Notes: generated from the letters alone by a model not told the origin. Positions 38,776 to 49,942 are shown, counted from the first letter of the stretch. The stretch is DNA of 64,000 nucleotides from Acinetobacter sp. TGL-Y2 (GCF_001612555.1 NZ_CP015110.1:3162001-3226000); one strand, 5' to 3'. Made by a program: numbers and translations.

Positions 38776-38803
38776 AAAAAACCGCCAATAATGGCGGTTT
38801 TTT
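38776..38803 (-). terminator. Terminator downstream of the M23 gene
   Basis: AAAAAACCGCCA-ATAA-TGGCGGTTTTTT lies between the M23 peptidase gene and aceE, closing the peptidase transcript. Confidence 0.9.
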
Positions 38804-38872
38804 AAACAATACTTATTTAAAGCAATGATACAGTGGAGCTAGAATGCTTTAGCGCATAGGACTTCTGAAGTC

Positions 38873-39565
38873 TTATGGTAGCATTGCTAAATAAGTTGAT
38901 GGGTTCTTGCGTTGGCCATCCTTTACCACTTCATAGTGTAAGTGTGGACCTGTACAACGACCAGTACAACCAACGTTAGCAATATGCTCGCCTGCGCCTA
39001 CACGCTCACCCACACGTGCAATCAGACGTGAAGCATGGGCATAACGCGTGATGTAACCATTACCATGGTTAATCTCAACGTATTGACCATAACCTGTTCC
39101 CCAACCTGACTTGGTGACGACACCAGAACCTGTTGCATAGATTGGAGTACCTGTGGGTGCTGACATATCTAAACCAGAATGATTTTCAGCGCGTCCGCCC
39201 ATGGTACGACCACCATAGTTTGAACTGACACGTTTCATATCTGGAAGTGGATGAGTGACTAACCATGAGTGGTTTGAATTTGCTGAGTAACGTGAAGTTG
39301 ATTTTGAACCATACTTCCCAGCAAGGCTGGCATTATTTAATTCGATTGGATCCGCTTTACGAATTTTAACATCCAACTGCGTATTGGCAGGAATATCCAT
39401 ATCATCCGGATGGCTGTAAGAACCTTGGGATAATGTCTTCGTTAATAGCTCTAAACGGTCAGGTGAAGAAACATGGGTGGCATCTAATTGAACTAAATCT
39501 GCGAAAGCAACAGAAGCGGCCGAAGCTGCTAAAGAAAACGCCAATAATATACGTCGCGAATGCAT
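38873..39565 (-). CDS. Secreted M23-family (LytM) metallopeptidase
   Basis: 230 aa. A signal peptide (ending ASVAFA-D) leads a linker and the M23 domain. Metal ligands are visible as NHSGLDMSAPTG (His-x3-Asp) and GPHLHYEV (HxH). An active LytM domain with both motifs suggests periplasmic peptidoglycan endopeptidase activity or an EnvC/NlpD-like role. Divergent from the DciA-like gene with 106 bases between them. Confidence 0.93.
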   Translation of the reverse strand: MHSRRILLAFSLAASAASVAFADLVQLDATHVSSPDRLELLTKTLSQGSYSHPDDMDIPANTQLDVKIRKADPIELNNASLAGKYGSKSTSRYSANSNHSWLVTHPLPDMKRVSSNYGGRTMGGRAENHSGLDMSAPTGTPIYATGSGVVTKSGWGTGYGQYVEINHGNGYITRYAHASRLIARVGERVGAGEHIANVGCTGRCTGPHLHYEVVKDGQRKNPSTYLAMLP

Positions 39566-39671
39566 AAAAACCTCATTAAACTGTTCTTACTAAGTCTTTT
39601 GCGTGATCTCTTCCTTGATATTCACCGAAAGAACGCTTTAAGATTAAAACAAAACAATGTAGGAACAATGC

Positions 39672-40112
39672 ATGTCTGAACTTAAAAAGGTCTTTCAACA
39701 AACAAGACAACACATAAAAACAGGAAACTTATCGTTTCTTACAAAGCAAGTCGCCGAATGGCAAAAACTCACTAAATTAATTCAACCGCTATTGCCGCAA
39801 AACGAACAATGGCAAGTTGTCTGTTATCAATACGGTATTTTGACTATTACCGGTGAGAATCAAGCCCTGATCAGTCAACTCGGTTACCTTCAAAAACAGT
39901 ATATTTCTCAATTATCACAAATATATGAGTTAAGTGATTTACAGAAGATTCAAGTTCGATTACGTCCGAAAACACAATCAGAACCTAAAAACACCAAAAT
40001 CCCTAAACAAATCTCACCAGCAACCCAAGAAATGTTACATAACGCTGCCAGCTTTGTGAGCGACCCTAAGCTTAGCCAAGCTTTAATACGTTTGGCAAGC
40101 AATAAAAAGTAA
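39672..40112 (+). CDS. DciA-like (DUF721) protein
   Basis: 146 aa. The central block QWQVVCYQYGILTITGENQA-LISQLGYLQKQYISQL corresponds to the DUF721/DciA fold, a KH-like domain that recruits the replicative helicase DnaB in bacteria lacking DnaC. The C-terminal tail is Lys-rich. It faces lpxC with only 98 bases between the stop codons, an arrangement seen in related species. Domain recognised by pattern only. Confidence 0.75.
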   Translation: MSELKKVFQQTRQHIKTGNLSFLTKQVAEWQKLTKLIQPLLPQNEQWQVVCYQYGILTITGENQALISQLGYLQKQYISQLSQIYELSDLQKIQVRLRPKTQSEPKNTKIPKQISPATQEMLHNAASFVSDPKLSQALIRLASNKK

Positions 40113-40210
40113 CCAACGCTTGAAAGATTTGGCTATAAAGTCGCCTAAATTGTGACTAATTTATCAAATTCTAACGATATAATATAACATTGCTGCATAA
40201 AGACAATGAC

Positions 40211-41113
40211 TTATGTCACATTAACAAATTGAATCGGACACGATTTCTCGTCATTAAATGTTACAATTTCATAATTCGTTGGATCGCTTTTAACATTACG
40301 TAGCAATTGGTTATTGAGCGCATGTCCTGACTTGTAACCATCGAATTTCGCAATGATTTGATGCCCAAGCAAATATAAATCGCCTACTGCATCCAAAATT
40401 TTATGACGTACAAATTCATCGGCAAAACGTAACCCTTCTTCGTTAACGACGCCTGTATCATCCACGCCAATCGCATTGTCTAAGCTTGCACCCAGCGCCA
40501 AATTGTTTGACTTTAAGTAGTCTAAATCTTTCATAAAACCAAAGGTTCGCGCTTCGCTGACTTCATAAACAAACGTTTCAGTTGAGAAGTCAATGGTGGC
40601 AGATTGGTATTCTTTAGCAAAGGCAGGATGGTCAAAATCGATGGTAAAATTCAGTTGGAAACCATCATGCGGTGAGAAAATTGCGCGCTTATCTTCTATT
40701 AAAGCCTCAACAGACTTTAAAATTTTAACGAATTTTTTAGGCGCGTCTTGCTCGACCAACTCACCTTGCATGAGTAAATAAATAAATGGTCCTGCGCTAC
40801 CATCCATAATAGGCACTTCAGAGGCAGATACTTCGATAATAAGGTTGTCGATTCCAAGTCCTGCAATCGCACTCATCACATGTTCAATGGTACCGACTTT
40901 GGCATTTTCTTGAACCAAGTTAGAGCACATAAAAGCTTCTTGAATCAGAAATGCATTGGCAGGAATATCAATGGGTGGATTTAAGTCGATACGGCGAAAT
41001 ACAATGCCCCCATCAGCTACATGAGGTACAAAATTGATTAACACTTTTTGTCCGCTATGTAGTCCGATACCACTCGCTTTCACGACTCGTTTCAGGGTGC
41101 GCTGTTTCAACAT
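40211..41113 (-). CDS. lpxC: UDP-3-O-acyl-GlcNAc deacetylase
   Basis: 300 aa from ATG 41,113 ([21 protein letters not shown]). It commits UDP-acyl-GlcNAc to lipid A synthesis and is a zinc enzyme. Metal-site contexts visible: [14 protein letters not shown] (His79 region), [15 protein letters not shown] (His and Asp of the HKxxDxxGD motif), and [14 protein letters not shown] seven codons upstream in the same frame was judged less likely. It lies directly after ftsZ in the reverse direction, with a terminator between. Confidence 0.97.
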   Translation of the reverse strand: MLKQRTLKRVVKASGIGLHSGQKVLINFVPHVADGGIVFRRIDLNPPIDIPANAFLIQEAFMCSNLVQENAKVGTIEHVMSAIAGLGIDNLIIEVSASEVPIMDGSAGPFIYLLMQGELVEQDAPKKFVKILKSVEALIEDKRAIFSPHDGFQLNFTIDFDHPAFAKEYQSATIDFSTETFVYEVSEARTFGFMKDLDYLKSNNLALGASLDNAIGVDDTGVVNEEGLRFADEFVRHKILDAVGDLYLLGHQIIAKFDGYKSGHALNNQLLRNVKSDPTNYEIVTFNDEKSCPIQFVNVT

Positions 41114-41175
41114 ATTCGTTCGGTCTTCATCCAAAATCCGCTATACGTTAGCACATTTACTCTTTGATAAAAAAC

Positions 41176-41206
41176 AAAAAGGTAGCGCCGAGGCGCTACC
41201 TTTTTT
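41176..41206. terminator. Terminator between ftsZ and lpxC
   Basis: AAAAAGGTAGCGCC-GAG-GCGCTACCTTTTTT. It ends the division cluster transcript before lpxC. Confidence 0.92.
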
Positions 41207-41236
41207 GAATATGCGTTTTAAAACAGCAGATTAAAA

Positions 41237-42421
41237 TTATTTACGTTGTTGATTCTTTAAATAATCTTGAATGCTCATTGGCGCAGAACGCGGTGCAGCA
41301 GTGCTTTCTGTCACAGGTGCATCCTGATTTTGACGCTTACTGATTGCAGGCACATCATCCTCATCAACAGGGTTTGTCGCTTGTTGTTGATATGAGGAGC
41401 TCGAAACGCTCACAGGTGCACGGCGCTTGACTTCAGCATCGTTGGCATTGCGGGTTAAACCTGTGGCAATTACAGTCACCCGAATTTCATCACGTGCATC
41501 TGGATCAAATACGGTGCCAAAGAACACTTCGCCTTCGTCTAAATCGACGATTTGGTTCACAACATCCGTGATGATTTCTGTTTCACGTAAAGTCACATCT
41601 GCGCCACCAGTGATGTTAATTAAAACACCTTTAGCATTCATGATATTCACGTTATCAAGCAGCGGGCTACGAATAGCAAGACGTGCAGCTTCTTCAGCGC
41701 GATCAACACCACTGCTCTTACCTTCACCCATCATTGCATAACCGCGTGTACTCATTGCAGTTTTCAAATCGGCGAAGTCAAGGTTAATATGACCAGGACG
41801 CACCACCAGATCAAAGATACTGCGTACGGCGTTCAACAATACATCATCTGCTTTGCGATACGCATCTTGCATTGAAATATCACCATAAACGCTGAGTAAG
41901 CGTTGGTTTGGAATGATAATCAATGAATCTACATGCGCCTCGAGCGCCTCAATGCCTTTTTCAGCCGAACGTTGACGACGACGACCTTCAAAGTTAAACG
42001 GTGTCGTCACGACACCAACAGTCAAAATCCCCATTTCTTGGGCAATTTCTGCAACCACTGGCGCTGCGCCTGTACCTGTACCACCACCCATACCAGCAGT
42101 GACAAAGACCATGTCCGCACCTTCAAGATGTTGACGAATCAGTTCACGGCTTTCTTCAGCGGCAATTTGACCTACATCTGGGTTTGCACCTGCGCCCAAA
42201 CCACGAGTGCTTTGCTGACCCAATTGGATTTTAAATGGTGCATTCATACGATCAAGTGCTTGCTTGTCTGTATTGGCACAAACAAATTTCACACCTTTGA
42301 TGTCAGACTGAACCATGTGTTGCACAGCATTACCGCCGCCGCCGCCTACACCAAACACAGTAAAACGGGCTTGACCGTTGTTATCGGTTTGTTCATCTTC
42401 TAAAAATTCAAATGAAGCCAT
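41237..42421 (-). CDS. ftsZ: Cell-division GTPase FtsZ
   Basis: 394 aa. Tubulin-like GTPase whose polymers form the Z ring. The G box [12 protein letters not shown] and tubulin signature [15 protein letters not shown] are intact; T7 loop [13 protein letters not shown] supplies the catalytic Asp. A variable Gln/Ser-rich linker leads to a terminal peptide ([13 protein letters not shown]) for FtsA/ZipA contact. It follows ftsA by 160 bases, room for its own promoter. Confidence 0.98.
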   Translation of the reverse strand: MASFEFLEDEQTDNNGQARFTVFGVGGGGGNAVQHMVQSDIKGVKFVCANTDKQALDRMNAPFKIQLGQQSTRGLGAGANPDVGQIAAEESRELIRQHLEGADMVFVTAGMGGGTGTGAAPVVAEIAQEMGILTVGVVTTPFNFEGRRRQRSAEKGIEALEAHVDSLIIIPNQRLLSVYGDISMQDAYRKADDVLLNAVRSIFDLVVRPGHINLDFADLKTAMSTRGYAMMGEGKSSGVDRAEEAARLAIRSPLLDNVNIMNAKGVLINITGGADVTLRETEIITDVVNQIVDLDEGEVFFGTVFDPDARDEIRVTVIATGLTRNANDAEVKRRAPVSVSSSSYQQQATNPVDEDDVPAISKRQNQDAPVTESTAAPRSAPMSIQDYLKNQQRK

Positions 42422-42581
42422 GACCTTAAAATTTCCTAATAAAATGGCAGTCAGTTAAGCCCGTATACTGCCTTGATCTTCAATAATAAAAATTGTTTTT
42501 AGGATGCTTCCCATTCACAGTCTTGTCAAGCACATGACAAGTTGCTTACAAGTTGCTAACAAGATTCCCAAAAAACTAAAC

Positions 42582-43847
42582 CTAAAAAATGCCTTTTAAT
42601 TTGTTATTCAGTGCATTCCAGCCGTTCATCATACGTTCTAACATCGGACGTTTTGATGTTTCTTCTGGTTCTTCCACCGACTCTTGTAATTCACTCTGGC
42701 TAAACAGCAATAAGCCTGTTGCGGTTGAATACATTGAGCGACGTAATGCAGGTAAATGTTGCTCGTCTGCATAGACCTGTAAAGGTGGATTCCCCAAATG
42801 TGCAGATACACCCAGTATACGTCTAGATAAAGTTACCATGCCTTCGATTTGACAGACATCACCACTTAATACCACGCCATGATACAAACTTTGTAATGCA
42901 CCGCGGTTTACCAATACATCACGCACCATACCAAGAATTTCTTCATAACGCGCAATAATAATTTCAGACAACTCAATCCGACTAATCGACTGTGGGCCAT
43001 CGATGGCTTCAAACTCAATCATATGATCAGGTTTGACTTGATGAATATCAACACAACCATAAAGCAATTTTAAACGCTCTGCTTCATCGGTTGTGGTCTG
43101 CAAAACGGCTGCAATATCACGGGTGACATTTTCACCACCCCGTTGAATCGTATGTGCAAGAACCAAATGACCTTCTATATAGACGGCAATATTGGTCGTT
43201 CCTGCACCAATATCGAGTAAACATACACCGTATTCTTTCTCGTCTTTAAGGAGTGAGCCTTCTGCTGTTGCAAGACATGAGATCACCATTTTCTCAACAA
43301 AAATATTCGCACCTTTCATAGCGCGGTCAAGATTTTGCATAGTGCTAATGGGCAACATCATCAATTGATAATGCGCAGTCATGCTGTTGGCAGACAAGTT
43401 AATCGGGTTATGAACCCATTCTGCTGAGTCATCTAGCTCAAAACCCAAAGGCACAGCACTGGCCAAGTAATGGTCTGGAGTCATATGACTGGCTTTTGCA
43501 AGTTCCAATGCTCGTACCACTTCTGTGGTGGTAATCGTACGTTCAGGGTTCGCAATTGGGGTGCGACCTGAGGCATAGAAACTTTGTAATTCAGTACTTG
43601 GTATAGATACCCAAGCAGAATGCACGCGGCACTCTGCCATATCTTCGGCTTCTTGAACGGCATTTTTAATCGCAGTGATGACTTTTTCTAGGCTGACAAT
43701 TTTGCCTTTATTCATGCCTTTATTGCGTGCGCTAGCCATACCAATGACCTGAATATTATCAGGGGCATGAACTTTACCAATTAGAACTGAAACTTTATGT
43801 GTCCCAATGTCTATTGCAACAACTGAGGGAACAGCTTCATTCATCAT
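42582..43847 (-). CDS. ftsA: Cell-division actin-like protein FtsA
   Basis: 421 aa. Actin-fold ATPase that tethers FtsZ to the membrane. Phosphate 1 loop VAIDIGTHKVSVLIG, phosphate 2 loop CLLDIGAGTTNIAVY and adenosine loop VVLSGDVCQIEGM are present, and a C-terminal amphipathic targeting helix (LNNKLKGIF) ends the protein. Lies between ftsQ (59 bases upstream) and ftsZ. Confidence 0.98.
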   Translation of the reverse strand: MMNEAVPSVVAIDIGTHKVSVLIGKVHAPDNIQVIGMASARNKGMNKGKIVSLEKVITAIKNAVQEAEDMAECRVHSAWVSIPSTELQSFYASGRTPIANPERTITTTEVVRALELAKASHMTPDHYLASAVPLGFELDDSAEWVHNPINLSANSMTAHYQLMMLPISTMQNLDRAMKGANIFVEKMVISCLATAEGSLLKDEKEYGVCLLDIGAGTTNIAVYIEGHLVLAHTIQRGGENVTRDIAAVLQTTTDEAERLKLLYGCVDIHQVKPDHMIEFEAIDGPQSISRIELSEIIIARYEEILGMVRDVLVNRGALQSLYHGVVLSGDVCQIEGMVTLSRRILGVSAHLGNPPLQVYADEQHLPALRRSMYSTATGLLLFSQSELQESVEEPEETSKRPMLERMMNGWNALNNKLKGIF

Positions 43848-43906
43848 CTACTACCACTTTCTTCATTGTTTATGTATGGCACGAGGCCTATTTATAAAGC
43901 CATGTA

Positions 43907-44761
43907 TTATGGCTTTGCGACTCTTGCATCTGCAACGCTTATGTCATCAATGGTTACAACAAACTGACCATTTACTATTTTAGGAGGTGCAGAGTTTTTC
44001 CATTGAATCGCCAATCCATTTCGATAGCGTAAATCAATGGCAGATACTTTAGACCATACGGGTTTCAGGTCGGTTTGAGCCATATGACTTAAACGTTGTA
44101 ACTTACTCATGGTCTGATCTTGGTCCACAATAATGCGTAAACCTGTGTCGAACTGCATAAACCACGTTCGACGATCTGTTAAATACAACTCTTTCAAACG
44201 CATATTCGCCGGATGAAATAGTTGGTTAATCTCATTATAACGACGCATCATGACTTTAGACTGATCTAAAGGACCATGTAATAAAGGCAAATTCGGATAG
44301 TTTCGAGAAACAGCTTCCGAAAAAACGTTACCTTCATCACTGAGCAAACGCCCCGTCCCCCAGCGTGCAATTGCATGACTTGGCATAACACGAACCCGAA
44401 TACTATTGGGCCATGCACGGGAGACGACGACTCGATCAACCCAAGAAATTTCTAAAGTACGATCACGTATTTCCTCTAAATCAGAGGTAAAATAATTGTC
44501 TTTCAGTACAGCAGATAAATGCTGCGTAATGTGTTTCTTTTCTACTTCCGAATGTATACCAACCACTTCCAAAGTCGCAACTTTTGCATCGGTAATGACT
44601 TTATATAAGCCATAAAAGCCGAGCAAGAGCACACAAAACGCCACAGCAAGTAACAGCCAGCCGCCCGCATTGATCATTTTTTCACGGCGAGTGGGTGGCT
44701 TCTCATGGATTGAAGTAATCGCTACGCGTTTTCGGCGCATTGCTGCTGGAAGTTGTGCCAT
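43907..44761 (-). CDS. ftsQ: Cell-division protein FtsQ
   Basis: 284 aa. Short basic cytoplasmic tail (MRRKRVAIT), one membrane helix (WLLLAVAFCVLLLGFYGLY), then the POTRA domain (VATLEVVGIHSEVEKKHI) and beta domain with IRVRVMPSHAIARWG. It is the periplasmic scaffold of the divisome, binding FtsB/FtsL. Starts 3 bases after ddl. Confidence 0.96.
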   Translation of the reverse strand: MAQLPAAMRRKRVAITSIHEKPPTRREKMINAGGWLLLAVAFCVLLLGFYGLYKVITDAKVATLEVVGIHSEVEKKHITQHLSAVLKDNYFTSDLEEIRDRTLEISWVDRVVVSRAWPNSIRVRVMPSHAIARWGTGRLLSDEGNVFSEAVSRNYPNLPLLHGPLDQSKVMMRRYNEINQLFHPANMRLKELYLTDRRTWFMQFDTGLRIIVDQDQTMSKLQRLSHMAQTDLKPVWSKVSAIDLRYRNGLAIQWKNSAPPKIVNGQFVVTIDDISVADARVAKP

Positions 44762-44764
44762 GGT

Positions 44765-45694
44765 TTAGTGCGTTTCTTTGCTAAGCGTTTGTTCAAGAAT
44801 CGCGATACATAGCTGATCAAAACTATAACCTACCGCATTGGCCGCTTTAGGCACCAACGAATGACTGGTCATCCCGGGTACAGTATTGACTTCGAGTAGC
44901 CAGAAATTACCTTGCTCATCTTGCATGGCATCAATACGTCCCCAACCACATGCACCCACCGCTTGAAATGCACGTAAGCACAGATCCTGAAGCTGCTTTT
45001 CATCATGATCCGACAAGCCAGATGGAATGCCGTATTCGACATCATTCCGCATATATTTAGCGTCATAATCGTAAAATGCAACATCCGCAGGGGGTTGTAA
45101 ACGAATCACTGGAAGTGGTTGACCATTTAAGAACGAAATCGTGTATTCACGCCCTGTAATCCACTGTTCTGCCATAACCACAGCATCATGCTGAACCGCT
45201 TTGGCAATTGCACTGGCTAAATCTTCTGCTTTTTCAACCTTACTCATACCGACACTTGAACCTTCGTGTACTGGCTTAATGATTAAAGGTAAACCCAAGC
45301 TCGCAATGACTTCGTCTAAATTGGTGTCTTGTGAAACAATTCGATGTGGTGCTGTAGGCAATCCTGAACCTTGCCAAATTTGCTTGGTTTTGACTTTATC
45401 CATACCAATGGCAGAACCTTGAACACCAGTACCAGTATACGGTACATTCAACCACTCTAATACGCCTTGAATCTGACCGTCTTCACCGCCACGACCATGC
45501 AAAACAATAAATGCGCGATCGTAATTTATAAGTTCAGTCACACTGCGCTCTTGCGGATCAAATCCTTCTGCATTCACACCTGAACGAATCAATGCTTCAA
45601 GTACAGCCTTTCCACTATCTAATGAAACCTCACGCTCTGCAGATTTACCACCAAGCAATACAGCAACTTTGCCGAATTTAGAAGCATTTGACAC
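44765..45694 (-). CDS. ddlB: D-alanine-D-alanine ligase
   Basis: 309 aa. ATP-grasp ligase making D-Ala-D-Ala for peptidoglycan. Visible: KVAVLLGGKSAEREVSL, the HGRGGEDGQIQG substrate loop, PVHEGSSVGMSKV and the C-terminal NFWLLEVNTVPGMTSHS. Chromosomal position (after murC, before ftsQ) identifies the B-type copy. Coupled to ftsQ by a 3-base gap. Confidence 0.97.
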   Translation of the reverse strand: MSNASKFGKVAVLLGGKSAEREVSLDSGKAVLEALIRSGVNAEGFDPQERSVTELINYDRAFIVLHGRGGEDGQIQGVLEWLNVPYTGTGVQGSAIGMDKVKTKQIWQGSGLPTAPHRIVSQDTNLDEVIASLGLPLIIKPVHEGSSVGMSKVEKAEDLASAIAKAVQHDAVVMAEQWITGREYTISFLNGQPLPVIRLQPPADVAFYDYDAKYMRNDVEYGIPSGLSDHDEKQLQDLCLRAFQAVGACGWGRIDAMQDEQGNFWLLEVNTVPGMTSHSLVPKAANAVGYSFDQLCIAILEQTLSKETH

Positions 45695-45766
45695 GTTTAT
45701 ATCCTTAAACTTATAAAGTAGGTCGATTTAACGAAACCACAATTCCGTGATTCTTTTAAACATCCA

Positions 45767-47215
45767 TTATTTTAAATAAAGCTGATTTTGAGCCAATTCA
45801 ATTGAAATCGCTCCCACGTTACCCGCACCTTGTGTTAATAACAAGTCATTCGCTTGTAACACTTTTTGTATCACATTTTGCAAGTTGCCTTCCACTGGAT
45901 CAACTAAAATCGGCTCTACTTCACCACGCAGCCGAATACTACGCGCCAGCGAACGACTATCCGCGCCCACAATTGGCTTTTCGCCAGCAGCATAAACCTC
46001 AAGCAGTAGTAATTGATCGACTTGCGACAACACATCAACAAAATCATCAAAACAATCACGGGTACGACTGTAACGATGCGGCTGAAATAACATCACCAAA
46101 CGGCGGTCTGGATGGCTGGCACGAGCCGCTTTAATAGTCGCTTCCACTTCTTTCGGATGGTGACCATAATCATCGACCAATTTAACAGTACCGTCATCAT
46201 GCTCAAATTCACCGTGAATTTGGAAACGACGACCTACACCACTAAAACTTTCAAGCGCACGTGAAATCGCCGCATCAGAGACACCTTCATCAGTTGCAAT
46301 ACCAATCGCAGCCAAGGCATTTAAAATATTATGCACACCTGGCATGTTCATGGTTAAACGTAAGGGCTCTTTATTTTTTCGCAATACCGTAAAGTGCGAT
46401 TGCATCCCCACTTGTTCAACATCCACCGCACGAATATCGTTGTGTTCTTCAAAACCATAGGTCAATACAGGTCGACCAATACGCGGCATAATTTCGCGAA
46501 TATTGGCATCATCACCACAGACCACCGCCAAACCATAAAATGGTAGTTTCTGTAGGAACTGAATAAAGGTATCTTTTAAGATGTCAAAGCTGCCGCCATA
46601 GGTATCCATATGGTCGGCATCAATATTGGTGACAATCGCCGCCATGGGCTCTAAGAACAAGAATGACGCATCAGACTCATCTGCTTCCGCCACGATATAA
46701 CGACTCGCACCTAGCGCAGCATTTACGCCCGTACGATTTAGTAAACCACCAATCACATAGGTTGGATCCATGTTTTCTTCCGCCAACATACAGGTCACTA
46801 GACTTGTCGTTGTGGTTTTACCATGGGTACCTGCAACCGCAATCCCGTGACGGTAACGCATCAGCTCACCCAGCATTTCAGCACGGCGAACTACAGGAAT
46901 ACGATGTTCAATGGCCGCTTTAATTTCTAAATTCTCAGTATCAATCGCTGTTGAAACCACCAGCACATTGGCGCCTTTAATATTTTCTTCAGCATGACCA
47001 ATATGCACTTTAATGCCATTTTCTTCCAGCTGCGCTGTGGTTTTAGAGGCTTTAATGTCAGAACCCGACACTTTATAGCCTTGGTTTTTAAGCACTTCTG
47101 CAATACCACACATACCTGCCCCGCCAATCCCCACAAAATGAATGTGTTTGATACGGCGCATTTCAGGAATTTTAATCAGGCTTTTTGCTTTATCAGCTGG
47201 ACTTGATGGAGACAT
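45767..47215 (-). CDS. murC: UDP-N-acetylmuramate-L-alanine ligase
   Basis: 482 aa. Mur ligase adding L-Ala to UDP-MurNAc. The uridine loop [17 protein letters not shown], the ATP loop [15 protein letters not shown] and the C-terminal [15 protein letters not shown] are conserved. The murB gene that lies between murC and ddl in some organisms is absent here. Starts 15 bases after murG. Confidence 0.97.
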   Translation of the reverse strand: MSPSSPADKAKSLIKIPEMRRIKHIHFVGIGGAGMCGIAEVLKNQGYKVSGSDIKASKTTAQLEENGIKVHIGHAEENIKGANVLVVSTAIDTENLEIKAAIEHRIPVVRRAEMLGELMRYRHGIAVAGTHGKTTTTSLVTCMLAEENMDPTYVIGGLLNRTGVNAALGASRYIVAEADESDASFLFLEPMAAIVTNIDADHMDTYGGSFDILKDTFIQFLQKLPFYGLAVVCGDDANIREIMPRIGRPVLTYGFEEHNDIRAVDVEQVGMQSHFTVLRKNKEPLRLTMNMPGVHNILNALAAIGIATDEGVSDAAISRALESFSGVGRRFQIHGEFEHDDGTVKLVDDYGHHPKEVEATIKAARASHPDRRLVMLFQPHRYSRTRDCFDDFVDVLSQVDQLLLLEVYAAGEKPIVGADSRSLARSIRLRGEVEPILVDPVEGNLQNVIQKVLQANDLLLTQGAGNVGAISIELAQNQLYLK

Positions 47216-47230
47216 AATCTACTCTAAAAC

Positions 47231-48328
47231 TTACAAATCTTGAATTAAACCAACCACGCGTTGTGTCGCATCGGGTTGGGCGTGTTGACGTGCCTTTACC
47301 GCCATTTCCATAAGAAGCTGACGGTTCATCAACGGTGCTAATACATCTTTTAACGAATCTGGGGTCATACTGCTTTGTGGGCAAATTTTGGCTGCACCAA
47401 TATTGGCTAAAAACTTGGCATTGGCAGTTTGATGATCATCTACAGCGCTCGGCAATGGGACAAATACCGCAGCCACACCCGCCGTCGCCACTTCGGTCAC
47501 TGTAAGCGCACCTGCCCGACAAATAATCAAGTCGGCATCGCTATAGGCTTTTGCCATATCGTCAATAAACGGTTTTACTTCAACCTGTAAATGCTCAGGT
47601 GAATTTGCATAATGCGCTTGGGTGCTGTCTTGTTTATTTTGACCGCATTGATGATACACATTTAAAGGTACATCTAACTGTTTTAATGCCAACGGTACAT
47701 TTTCATTTAAAGCTTGCGCACCGAGTGATCCGCCCACAATTAAAATATTTAGGGGCTGATGGGTATCCATACGCGCTTTATAGCGAAATGATGGATTATA
47801 AATAGCCGAAATTTCTGCGCGTACAGGGTTACCTGTGGTCACCACTTTATCTGAGCGTGGAAAAGTATTTGGAAACGCTTCACAGACCACTTTTGAAATA
47901 CGTGCCAACTGTGTATTGGTAAAACCTGCCACCGCATTTTGTTCATGCACAATCACGGGAATACCTAAAAGACGAGCCGCCAAACCACCTGGTCCAGCCA
48001 CATAGCCGCCAAAACCCGCCACAGCATCCACCTTGAGTTTCTTCATATAGCGCATGGCACTGAGTGTGGCTTTTAAGATTTTAAACGGTGCTGCCAATTT
48101 ACGCACAATACCATTACCACGCACCCCTTGAATGTCAATCGCGTAAATGGGAATATCATGTTGTTGTAATAAACGATTTTCCATCCCTGTTGGCGTTGCT
48201 AACCACGATACCTGACAACCTTCCTGTTGCAATTGCTTTGCGACAGCAAGTGCTGGAAATACATGACCGCCGGTTCCGGCTGCCATCATCATGATGTGTT
48301 TAGGTACTTTTTGCGAGGTTTGGATCAC
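47231..48328 (-). CDS. murG: UDP-GlcNAc transferase MurG
   Basis: 365 aa. GT-B glycosyltransferase that converts lipid I to lipid II at the inner membrane. Glycine-rich loops MMAAGTGGHVFPALAV and VVGGSLGAQALNENV and the substrate motif ICRAGALTVTEV are present. First gene of the visible run murG-murC-ddl-ftsQ-ftsA-ftsZ; its upstream 285 bases have no other gene. Confidence 0.97.
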   Translation of the reverse strand: MIQTSQKVPKHIMMMAAGTGGHVFPALAVAKQLQQEGCQVSWLATPTGMENRLLQQHDIPIYAIDIQGVRGNGIVRKLAAPFKILKATLSAMRYMKKLKVDAVAGFGGYVAGPGGLAARLLGIPVIVHEQNAVAGFTNTQLARISKVVCEAFPNTFPRSDKVVTTGNPVRAEISAIYNPSFRYKARMDTHQPLNILIVGGSLGAQALNENVPLALKQLDVPLNVYHQCGQNKQDSTQAHYANSPEHLQVEVKPFIDDMAKAYSDADLIICRAGALTVTEVATAGVAAVFVPLPSAVDDHQTANAKFLANIGAAKICPQSSMTPDSLKDVLAPLMNRQLLMEMAVKARQHAQPDATQRVVGLIQDL

Positions 48329-48613
48329 GATCTTAATTCTTCAATTCAAAATAAATATTTAAGGTATTGTCTAAAAGCAATTGTAATCACAAACACATAT
48401 TGGTAAAAGTTTATTTACTTTTTTTCACCAATCATTTCATTGTTTTTTTCTGCCGAAACCAAAGTTTAAACTAGTTTTGTCATAAACTGAGAAAAAATGA
48501 ACAGCTATTCAGTTGCAATTTAGTCAACGGGTTCACTTTATTTTCCAAAATGATAAAAAAGAGCCCCGAAGGACTCCTTTGAAGCCGCATTTTAACTGTA
48601 TTTTAAATTCCGC
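48329..48613. other. murG upstream region
   Basis: Noncoding, AT-rich; presumably carries the promoter of the murG-to-ftsZ run. At 48,555-48,578 lies the gshB terminator. Nothing else recognised. Confidence 0.5.
48555..48578 (-). terminator. gshB terminator
   Basis: On the minus strand GGAGTCC-TTCG-GGGCTC is followed by TTTTTT. Confidence 0.82.
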
Positions 48614-49558
48614 TTATGCTTTCAAGCCTGCTTCTAAAACGTTAAACAAGTCATCTGCTATCGACGTTCCAAATTGATCATCAATTTCACGGATACAGGT
48701 CGGACTGGTCACGTTAATTTCAGTCACATAGTTTCCAATGACATCGAGTCCAACAAAGATGAGACCTTTTTCACGCAGGAATGGACCTACTTTTGCGGCA
48801 ATCGCTTTGTCATTTTCAGTCAGTGGTCGTGCTTCACCGCGACCGCCCGCCGCTAAGTTTCCACGTGTTTCCCCATTTTGGGGAATACGTGCCAAGCAAT
48901 ACGGTACAGGCTCACCATTGATCATGAGAATGCGTTTATCACCATCGACGATTTCAGGGATATAACGCTGCGCCATGATCGGTTGTTGACCCAATTCAGT
49001 CAGCATCTCAAGTGTTGAACCAATGTTTACGCCGTCTGCTGTAAGGCGGAAAATACCCGTCCCCCCCATACCATCGAGTGGTTTTACAATCACGTCTTGG
49101 TGCTGCTGAATAAACTCACGAATCAAGCTTTGTTGTGAAGTCACCAGCGTAGGCACTTGGAGTTCTGGGAACTGCGTTGCAAAGAGTTTTTCATTGCAGT
49201 CACGTAAGCTTTGCGGTTTGTTAATAATCCACGCGCCTTCGCGTTCTGCCTGCTCTAAAATGTAGGTGGTATAGACAAAATTCATGTCGAACGGTGGATC
49301 TTTACGCATTAAGACGACGTCATAATCTGCAATCGATTCTTTTTGTTTTTCACCCAATTCGAAATAATGATCGTAATCTTCAAAGACTTTAAAGGGCGAG
49401 ATCAAACCGAAGGCTTTGCCTTGGTCAATATAGAGGTCTTGTTGTAATGCATAACCAAGTTCATGACCACGGCGTGACGCTGCCCAAAGCATGGCCATAG
49501 ATGAGTCTTTTTTAAGGTTTACATTTTCGATGGGATCCATCACAACAAGTACGCGCAT
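48614..49558 (-). CDS. gshB: Glutathione synthetase
   Basis: 314 aa. ATP-grasp enzyme joining gamma-Glu-Cys to Gly. Visible signatures are MDPIENVNLKKDSSMAML, VVLMRKDPPFDMNFVY, IVKPLDGMGGTGIFR and GLDVIGNYVTEINVTSPTC. Monocistronic with terminator; divergent from the DUF3565 gene. Confidence 0.97.
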   Translation of the reverse strand: MRVLVVMDPIENVNLKKDSSMAMLWAASRRGHELGYALQQDLYIDQGKAFGLISPFKVFEDYDHYFELGEKQKESIADYDVVLMRKDPPFDMNFVYTTYILEQAEREGAWIINKPQSLRDCNEKLFATQFPELQVPTLVTSQQSLIREFIQQHQDVIVKPLDGMGGTGIFRLTADGVNIGSTLEMLTELGQQPIMAQRYIPEIVDGDKRILMINGEPVPYCLARIPQNGETRGNLAAGGRGEARPLTENDKAIAAKVGPFLREKGLIFVGLDVIGNYVTEINVTSPTCIREIDDQFGTSIADDLFNVLEAGLKA

Positions 49559-49690
49559 CTGTCTGTGCTCTTTTTCAAAATGAATTTGTGAATGAGTATA
49601 GCCGAGATTATTCTTTTGTTTATTCTTGTTTTTGCATGAGTTATTTTGTAGAGATGCATAGGCTATGTTTAATCTTTAAGGAGTCCTGCT

Positions 49691-49879
49691 ATGCAACAGC
49701 CTATTGTTAGCTTTGATTTGGATAATGAAAACCACTGGTTCGATTATTTAGCCTGTGGTCATACACAGCATGTTCGGCATGATCTAGCGTGGCAAAACCT
49801 ACCTTGGGTCATGACTGAAGAAAGACGTAATGGAAAGTTAGGGATGATGTTGGAATGTAAGCTGTGTGATGAGTTATGA
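49691..49879 (+). CDS. DUF3565 small cysteine/histidine protein
   Basis: 62 aa. The compact layout CGHTQHVRHD ... WQNLPWVMTEE ... CKLCDEL is that of DUF3565 (PF12088), whose paired Cys and His suggest zinc binding. Preceded by a good ribosome site (AAGGAG near 49,678). Divergent from gshB. Function unknown. Confidence 0.82.
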   Translation: MQQPIVSFDLDNENHWFDYLACGHTQHVRHDLAWQNLPWVMTEERRNGKLGMMLECKLCDEL

Positions 49880-49942
49880 TTCAAGATGAATCAATATTTT
49901 TAACTGCTAACATTTGAAATACAACGTTAATTGTAAATTTTT